From the NCBI GenBank assembly GCA_021495925.1, contig JAKEKT010000031.1, positions 300,271-364,270 on the forward strand: a stretch of DNA of 64,000 bases, in the 5' to 3' direction. The notes beneath the pieces are model-generated. The model was not told the DNA's origin, did not search any database, and saw only the letters and a program-made list of their open reading frames with translations. Positions 56,859 to 64,000 of this stretch are shown piece after piece; within the stretch, counting starts at the first letter, position 1, and each line of letters starts with the position of its first letter. The position numbers and the translations under genes were made by a program. The DNA comes from Diplodia intermedia. Its lineage: Eukaryota > Ascomycota > Dothideomycetes > Botryosphaeriales > Botryosphaeriaceae.

Positions 56859-59024
56859 TTATAGACCACGGCTGCTGTAGAAAACACGGAGCACCTTGTC
56901 CAAAACAGCCTTCACCTTCTCCGCACTGAGCTTCTCCTTGCGATCGAAGGAGTAAAGACCGTTGGTCTCTTGTTCGATGTCAGCCCTGCGACACGGGTTA
57001 GCAAATCCTCAGCACGCGATGCAATGGTACTCACAGCTGCGTGTACACAAAGCCGCTGGAGTGGCCCGCCTGGACGACGCCCATCATGAGACGCTCAATC
57101 CTTTGCAGCAGATCATCAGGATCGCTGGCAGTGGTGTAGCCCCACTCGTCGGCGGCATCACCCGAGGCAGCGGCAATGTTGATACCTCCAAACTCGGTGT
57201 TCAGGGTGACGGCACCAGGGCGGTGCTCTGCACCCGTGTCCAAGCCCGGGATGGGTGCAACGAACATCGGTCTGCCGGCCTTGGGAGCAAGAATGCCGTC
57301 CAAGGTGGCGCAGGTCTCTGTGAGGGCAGGAGCATCGCTGTAGTCATGGAAAGTCGTGAGATCGGTGCACACGTGCTCCCATCCACAGTTGTCGTTGATG
57401 GGCCTCGTGGGGTCGAGGGTCCTGCAGAACGGTCAGCTTCTGGATTCAGGTTGCGCGAGTCGACCCACTTGGTCATGTAGTACAGAGCGCGGATGTGGTT
57501 CCGCTGCTCGACATTGTCCTTGAGCGACGTGTATGCCCAGCTTTCGTTGACGGGGGTCCAGGTGATGATGGAGGGATGGTTGATGTCCCGCTTGACGGCT
57601 TCGATCCATTCCTGGTTGAAGCGGTCGACATACTGCTGGCTGAACTGGTAGGCATTTGCCATCTCGCCCCACACAATGTACCCGAGCCGGTCGGCCCAGT
57701 ACAGGAACACGGGATCCTCCACCTTCTGGTGCTTGCGGCAGCCGTTGAAGCCCATCTTCTTGCACAGCTCGATGTCGGCCTTCAGGCTGTCGGCCGACGG
57801 CGGCGTCATGAACGTGTCGGGCCAGTAGCCCTGGTCGAGCGTCAGGGCCTGGAAGAGCGGGCGTCCGTTCAGGTGGAGCGCGCCATCGCCCTTGGTCCAG
57901 TCGAGCGAGCGCATTCCGGTCGACGTCTTCACCTCGTCCACGAGCTTCTCCGACGAGTCGAAGAGCCGCAGGGTCAGGTCGTACAACAGCGGGTGCTCGG
58001 GCGACCAGAGGGCCAAGCCCTGTCTCCAGCAGCGCTCGCTCTCCAGAGGGGCGTCTTGCTGCAGCGCTGCCGGCAAGCCTGAGAGCTGCTGCTGCGAAAG
58101 ACGCAGCCCGAGGGCCAGCGTCACGTGGTCCTTCTCCTTGGGGAGGTCCTTCCTGGGCGACGTGGCGACGGCGATGCCCGCGAAGCTGGCCGCGAGCTCG
58201 ACGCTGTACTTGTGGCCAGCCTTGCGGCCCAGCACCGCGATCTGAGCGTGGAGGTCTCCGGAATCGATGTCGTTGGAGCGCAGGACGGTCCCGAAGCTGC
58301 TGTCGGCAATTCTCGCTGCCGGCACCGTCTCCAGCCAGACCGACTGCCAGATGCCGCCCGACGGCGTGTAGAAGATGCTTTCCGGCTTGGCGCCCCAGTA
58401 CTGCTTGCCTCGTGGCTGGGTGAGGTCGTACGCCGAATCGTAGGCCCGGACGGTGAGCCTCAGCGGGCCAGAGGGCACCGAGTCCAGCTCATCGGTGACG
58501 TCGATCTCAAAGGGCACGTGGCCGCCGCGGTGTCCTCCCACGAACCGGCCGTTCAGCCAGACCTTGGCTTCGTAGTCGACGGCACCGAACCTGAGCAGCG
58601 CCCTGTCCCCTCGCTCCTTCTCCTCGGCGGTGCGGATGTCCTCAACGGACCGCTCGTACCACAGCACCTCGTGATCGCCGCGCTCATTGATGCCAGAAGC
58701 GGGCGACTGGAACACAAAGGGCACTTGGATCTGGCGCTTCCGATGAGTTGTGGCTGCCAAGCCCCGGAAAGCCAGATTGTCTCTGAGCAGGTTCTGCGTG
58801 CCCGCAGCAATCTTCTGCGTAATGCTCTCGCTCTCCGACTCATTCGCGGGCCTGGAAGACCCGGCTCCGGTGGCAATGGCCTGCTCCGGGAGACCCTTGA
58901 TCTGCCAGCCCTCGGACAGCCCGGCATCATCGTCGTCAAAGAGGAAATCCCACGGGCCATTGAGAGTTTTCCAATGCACGCTGGCGCGCTCGAAGTCGGG
59001 GCGGGGGTACGTTTGAGCAGCCAT
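56859..59024 (-). CDS. Glycoside hydrolase family 2 protein (beta-galactosidase/glucuronidase-like)
   Basis: GH2 enzymes release beta-linked galactose, glucuronic acid or mannose with retention. Exons: 59024-57469, 57421-57035 and 56985-56859, 689 residues. Order: N-terminal jelly-roll (YPRPDFERASVHWKTLNGPW; LRFGAVDYEAKVWLNGRFVG), immunoglobulin-like domain (WSPEHPLLYDLTLRL), then TIM barrel with ADRLGYIVWGEMAN. The acid/base Glu is in TPVNESWAY (about residue 493) and the nucleophile Glu in LNTEFGGI (about 592). The 47-bp first intron uses GTGGGT, restoring MTKTLDPTRPIND. There is no signal peptide, so it is probably intracellular. The start codon lies only about 130 bp from the AT-rich block. 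The substrate is unknown. Confidence 0.9.
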
Positions 59025-59746
59025 TTTAGGAGAGCAATAATGGAAACCAATTGACGGTGTAGAGAATGTGAAGGACGAGCTGTTGTTAAAGGGTGGACTA
59101 AGTGTAATCGCTATGTACACATGTCCTTAGTGGGGAACGTGGGGTATGACGTAACTATCTCTCTTAGCCTTATCTAAGTCTATCTATTAATACTAACATC
59201 TTATATAAAAGTTATATTATAATATAACTTTATATATATTAAAAAATATAAAAATAAATATTAAAAAAAAGATATTTATTAAACTTTATATACTAGTATT
59301 ATTATATTAAAATTAGTCGCGTATTTTAATCTCTTTTTAATCTTTTTTAGTCTTTTTTTAGTCTTTATTTTTAAATTAAGATGTTTATAAATTTAATACT
59401 CTTATTTCTAAAATTTAATACCTCTAGCGCTAATTATTAATACTCTCTTAGAAGCGTAATCTATTCTCTAGTTTTTACTACTAAATTACTAAATAAATTT
59501 AAAGAATTTAATAAGATCTTATTACTAGTAAGTCTATTAACGTTCTAATAGCTATTATAGATAAGAGTTAATATCTAATTAGATAAATAGATAGCTATTA
59601 CGGGCGAAGATTAAGAAGATAGATATTTTAAGTATACCGCGTTAGTTAAAATATAGATAATTTAATAAAGCTAAGCTTATATAGATATACTTTAGTACGA
59701 ATACTTAAAGAATATTACTCTATTTAAATTTAGTAGGGTCGAACTT

Positions 59747-59851
59747 CTATTAATACTACGCCTTCTATATTAATTATATTAAGATATAACTTCGTATATA
59801 TTAAGAAAGATATATATAGATATCTAGAAAAAAGTTATATAGAAATTATAG
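59747..59851. repeat. Inverted repeat pair, member 1 (partner 62879-62982)
   Basis: About 105 bp whose reverse complement aligns with 62879-62982; shared runs include AACTTTTTTCTAGATAT and CTTTCTTAATATA and GCGTAGTATTA. One member lies inside the 2.98-kb element, the other outside it. Confidence 0.65.
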
Positions 59852-61013
59852 TTAATTTAAATATAATATATAACGAGAAATATAGAGGGTATTAATAATT
59901 AGCGTTATATCTTCTTCTACGAAAACTAAAATCGACTATCTAGATAAAAAACACGCTAAAATCGATATTAATTAACGCGTATTTATCTATTTAGCTATAC
60001 TATATAGTATTAGCTTACTAGGCGTACGCGCTATTATAGAATTAATAACTTTCTCTATCTATAAAAGCTTTATCTTCTATACTATCTTACGTAGCTAGAA
60101 ATCGCATTAAATAATACGAAACTCGCGTAAAGAGTAATCTAGAGTAAGAAAAAACGCGAGATAATTTAATAGCATATAAATTCTATACGTTACGCTACTA
60201 GAGAGTACTTTTCTTATACTAAAAGTCTCTTTTAATACTATATAAATTTTTACGTTTCTAGTCTATACGTAGATTATCTAATCTATAAATATTATACTAC
60301 TAAAGAAGAAAAAGATACTCGATATTAAAGAATCTAGAGCTTTATTTAGAGCGTAGATTAATAATCTTATTAAAATAGAAAAAGACTCTTCTTCTTAGTA
60401 GATTTTCTACTAGAATAATCTTAGCTTTAATCTATTTATAGCTCTACTACTACTACGTAAAAAAGTACTTTAAAATTTAACTATCTTAACTCTACTTTTT
60501 CTTTTAGAATAAAATATTCTCTTCTCTTTCTTCTAGAACCTCTAGAACTCTTTTATACGCGAAATAGACTTTCTTATAGATTTCTCTTAAATAGACCTTA
60601 ATTTACTCTTAATAATATCTACTCTAGGGTCTTTTAGACTCGAAAAACGCCCTAGAAAGGCCTTTCTTAGCGAAAATTCGCTTAATTTAGTAGATTTTCT
60701 AGTAAATTCTACTAAATTACTCTTAAATTTAGAAAATTTAGCGTAGTTTCGCTCTAAACTATCTAAATTTATAAACTCTCGAGATACTCTACTTATAGCC
60801 CGCGATCTAGTATAAAAAGCAGTCGATTTAGTCTAGAATTATAAAGAAGAATCGCGTCTTTTAGATCTTTTAGAGATCTTTCGCAAATATTTAGAAAAAG
60901 AGCGTCTAAATTTTACTAGTATAATTATTAGTAATAATACTAGGCGTCTTAAAGTAGTAGTAGCTAAAGTAACTAGAACTTTTATTTACGCGTAGATAAC
61001 TATAAGCACTCTA

Positions 61014-61190
61014 ACTAGTTTAGAGTAAACTAGTAATTTAAAAAATTTAACTTAAAACACGCGATTTAGACGAATTTTATTCTAGAAACCCCTTTAGGTC
61101 TAAGTAGAGTAAATTAGTAATTTATAGAATTCGACTTAAATAGCTAGTTTAAGTTTAATTTTATAATCTACTAATTTATTCTACTCTACT
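61014..61190. repeat. Cluster of palindromes inside the degraded element
   Basis: 61103-61140 and 61148-61190 form an imperfect inverted repeat around the centre TAGCTAG; a direct third copy of the left arm lies at 61021-61056. ACTAGTTTA/TAAACTAGT (61014-61034) is a perfect 9-bp hairpin with the loop GAG. Confidence 0.6.
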
Positions 61191-62265
61191 AACCCTTCTA
61201 GAACTAAGCTAAAGAATATAAAATCGAGGTAGATTATACTTTTAGAGCTAACTACTATTAATTTTACTATTTTCTTATAGATACGTAACGTTTTTAACGA
61301 GACCTTTATAAAAAAGAGAGTAAAAGAATCTATTATTATCGTAATTTCTCTTTTTCTAAAGAAAAATATAGTAATTACTACTATTCTTAACTTCTTAGCT
61401 AAATTCTTACTTAAAAATAAGAATATCTAGACTAATATTATTTTCTATAAGTTAGTAATTACTAATACTCTCTAGTATAAAGTTACGATTTATAGGGTTT
61501 CTACTTATCTAGATCTATAGGTTATAAAAGATAAAATTTTATCTTTTAATAATCTATAAATTATTAGAATATTCTACTAGCTTTCTTAAGCTAGTAAATA
61601 AGAAAATTCGATAGTAGACTTAATCTACGTTACTTTTATAATCTAAGCTAACTAGAAAAAGATAATTTTTAATCGTCTTTTACTAGCTAGTTTAAGTCTA
61701 AAAGTCGAAAAAATTTATAGTATTCTTTCTACTACGTAGTACACGCGCTACTAACGATTTAAATATCTAGATACTAGATATAATTAACTTTCTCGCTACT
61801 AACTATACGTAGATTTCTATTCTACGGTTAAGTACTAGTATATTTACTATAATAAGATAGAAAAAAAGTATTCTTATCTAAGGCCTATCTACGTAAATTA
61901 TAAGAAACTCTATATAGTAGAGAACCCTTAATATATCTAGAAGATATAGTCTAAAAACCATATTTAATTAGATCTAATTAAGTTAAATTTCTTTTATACT
62001 ATTTTTCTCTAAAAATTCTCTTTTAAAATTATATCTATTAAGATTCTTTAAATTAAATTTATTTTCTACTATTTTTCTTCTACTTTTTCTATATTACTTT
62101 CTAGCTAAATTAGAACTAACTATTTAGAGTATTCTTAAATTTACTATATTAGTACTATCTTTTAGTAGAAATTATACGGTAATAAATTACTCTAATTAGA
62201 TACTCTTTAGATTAGATTATCTTTAGAGCGCTCGTCTATTATAGTCTTAAACTATATACGGACGC

Positions 62266-62296
<31 letters not shown>
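62266..62296. repeat. (TAAA)n microsatellite
   Basis: Nearly eight uninterrupted copies of TAAA, just inside the right terminal repeat of the degraded element; absent from the left end. Confidence 0.9.
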
Positions 62297-62297
<1 letters not shown>

Positions 62298-62878
62298 AAT
62301 TAGCGTTAGAGATATTAAATTTTAGAAATAAGAGTGTTAAATTTATAGACATCTAAATTAATTATATATTTTAGTCTATTTTTAGCCTTAATTTTAAATT
62401 TATATATTAGAATAGTTTTATATAGATTAAGATAGTAGAGTTAATAAACTACTAAAATATTTAGTTTTTTAAAAAAAAAAATACTTATATTCTTTTTTAA
62501 ATATTTAGTTTTTATAAAATTTACTTAAATACTCTACTTTAAAATATAACTTTTTATTTATTTCTTTATAAATTATAAAATAGATAAAAACTAAATATTT
62601 AAATATATATTATCTTAGTAAAGTACTAAAATATCTAGTCTTTTAAAAATAATTTTTAAATAGTAAATTACTAAAACGATAAATTATTTAGATGTCTAAA
62701 TTTTTAACTCTTTTTATATAATTTTTAATCTTCTTTCGTACGATTTCTAACCCCTCTCTAGCGAATAAGACGAATATCGACTATTTTAGATAATTTTAAT
62801 ATATATCTAACTAGCGTCTTAGTAAGAAATATTAAAATATTAAAATATCTTTTAAATCGTATATTACGTTTAAACTAG

Positions 62879-62982
62879 CTATAATCTATATATAACTTTT
62901 TTCTAGATATTAATATATATCTTTCTTAATATAGACGAAGATATATTATAATACGACTACTATATAAAGCGTAGTATTAGTA
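62879..62982. repeat. Inverted repeat pair, member 2 (partner 59747-59851)
   Basis: See the partner entry. The opposite orientation and differing context show that the same family was inserted twice. Confidence 0.65.
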
Positions 62983-63140
62983 AATACGCCCGTTCTATTA
63001 AATTTATAATATATAATATTTCTTACTTTATATAAACTAGAGGCGGGCTATAGTAAAAACTAACTAATATAGACTTAACGCGTTTAAATTCTTAATTTTT
63101 TAGCGTCGGCGTAGCGACTATACGTATAATAAAATATCTA

Positions 63141-63237
63141 GTTTACGTCTACGTCTATATTTACGTCTATATCTACGTCTACGTCTACGTTTACGTTTAC
63201 GTTTACGTCTACGTCTACGTTTATATTTATATTTATA
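63141..63237. repeat. Hexamer-based array of TACGTC/TACGTT/TATATT units
   Basis: About 16 units of six bases, mostly TACGTC and TACGTT, grading into TATATT and TATATC. The variants differ by C/T and G/A changes, as expected of a uniform array that was hit by RIP. Confidence 0.75.
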
Positions 63238-64000
63238 ATAGTCTTTAAAAATATAAGTAGCGCGCTTCTTATACTTCTCGTACTTCTCGCGCTTTTACTA
63301 CTAGATAATAGCGCTAGATAGCTACGATTCGTAATACTTTAGTAATAATATACGTAGAGTAACGATTAAAAGGTTTTAATTTAATAAATAAGATAGTAAA
63401 ATCTCTATAAAATTCTATATAAAATCTAAAGATTTAGATAAATATCTCTAGAGAGGTTAATAATTAGACGAAAGAAATTAGAAATCGTATAAAAGAGATT
63501 AGAAATTTATTAGCTATTATCTAAATATCTAGTTTTTAAAAATTATTTATAAAATATCTATATTCTTACTAAAATACCCACCTAGATATTTAGATAAATA
63601 ATAAATCTTATATAAAGTAAACTTCGTAATTTATAAAAAACTAGATATTTAGATAAATAAAATATAAAGTAGAATATTTAAGTAAATAATTTTTATTAAA
63701 ATACTTAGTTTTTTTAAAAAATTATTCTAACTTCGTTTCTTTATAGAAAAACGTAAAACTTTTAATTTAAGTACTTTATATACTATATTTTTATAGTATA
63801 TAAAAGTTTTTCTAATATCTTCTATCGTTTAAGAGAAAATTAATTTTAAAATTAATATATTTTTTATTTTCTATTTAAGCTATTCTTTATAAGTTTTTTT
63901 AGAATCTTTTAGTATTTTATAAGAAAATAAAGTAGAATAAATACTAAACGTCTTTAAAATAAAATTCTATATAAGTTTATCTTTATTTTTAGTAATTTTA

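Larger units (their letters stand above)
59379..62354. mobile_element. Putative RIP-degraded DNA transposon, 2.98 kb
   Basis: Terminal inverted repeats of about 62 bp: left 59379-59440, right 62294-62354. They begin AGATGT and share TATAAATTTAA and CTCTTATTTCTAAAATTT. I count four differences over the aligned arms, all C/T or G/A. AAATTA lies directly outside each end (59373-59378 and 62355-62360) and could be a 6-bp target duplication, although AT-rich DNA makes a chance match fairly likely. No readable transposase remains, so the superfamily cannot be given. Confidence 0.6.
62500..63709. repeat. Inverted repeat pair flanking about 1.05 kb (62500-62577 and 63627-63709)
   Basis: The reverse complement of 63627-63709 aligns with 62500-62577 through TTTACTTAAATA, TCTACTTTA and TTTATAAATTA. 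Weaker matching may extend the arms inward (ATACGATTTCTAA-like words near 62735 and 63490), so this could be another degraded element of about 1.2-1.3 kb. Confidence 0.45.
59150..64000. repeat. AT-rich, RIP-degraded block
   Basis: From about 59150 to the window end the sequence turns sharply AT-rich and no open frame of note remains. CA and TG dinucleotides are nearly absent (none in 59461-59520, 60001-60060 or 60241-60300), while TA is very abundant and CG is still common. That is the pattern left by RIP, which changes CpA to TpA in repeats. The block is therefore an old repeat-rich region, with at least one transposon remnant (59379-62354) and several inverted repeat pairs. No intact gene is visible. 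Confidence 0.85.

Noticed and set aside
57425..57470. Apparent frameshift in the GH2 gene
   Set aside because: A 47-bp GTGGGT...CAG intron with a CTGAC branch site restores the conserved sequence, so no break exists.
1..64000. tRNA, rRNA, CRISPR or a biosynthetic gene cluster
   Set aside because: I looked for B-box-like words, repeat-spacer arrays and synthase genes; none found. By eye, a tRNA could still be missed.

Overview
The window is nuclear DNA of a filamentous ascomycete (Pezizomycotina; Dothideomycetes is my best guess, from gene content only). The signs are short GT-AG introns of about 43-65 bp, compact genes on both strands, fungal orthologues such as Vts1, Sha1 and the long Sgs1/QDE-3 type RecQ, and an AT-rich block at the right end that carries the mark of repeat-induced point mutation (RIP). 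I found 27 genes that I can support. Exon chains were built by hand, and every complete multi-exon chain closes in frame. I saw no rRNA, tRNA or CRISPR.

Left part (1-13.7 kb): the 5' part of vts1 (RNA-binding, cut by the window edge), COG5, mitochondrial aconitase (seven exons, one of 8 nt), Bud20, Mog1 and DNA ligase I. The middle (15.5-36.7 kb) holds a secreted intradiol-type dioxygenase, a group II PLP decarboxylase, a RecQ helicase, an MFS sugar transporter, the V-ATPase assembly factor Pkr1, Sm-D1, a TauD/TfdA-type dioxygenase, a GNAT acetyltransferase, a small Cys/His-rich protein, SDH assembly factor 3 and the Mtq2 methyltransferase. The right part (36.8-59 kb) holds an ASPM/Sha1-like spindle protein, an AAA ATPase, a mitoferrin-type carrier, mitochondrial asparaginyl-tRNA synthetase, a TIGR02452 protein, Coa6, Sys1, the TFIIIC TPR subunit and a GH2 glycosidase.

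Most genes are unrelated housekeeping functions, and nothing looks like a secondary-metabolite cluster. Five products serve mitochondrial metabolism or respiration (aconitase, SDHAF3, mitoferrin, mt-AsnRS, Coa6), but they are scattered. Two close divergent pairs, SDHAF3/MTQ2 and COA6/SYS1, probably share promoters.

The less ordinary content is in the non-coding DNA. There is a small family of palindromic, MITE-like elements: two good copies, one degenerate copy and two fragments. A 93-bp tandem duplication with internal palindromes sits inside an aconitase intron. From about 59.15 kb to the end lies an AT-rich, RIP-degraded block with no coding capacity. It holds a putative 2.98-kb transposon remnant with 61-62-bp terminal inverted repeats, further inverted repeat pairs and two simple arrays. 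I saw no clearly new protein system; the MITE family, the buried element and the small Cys/His protein are the best leads.
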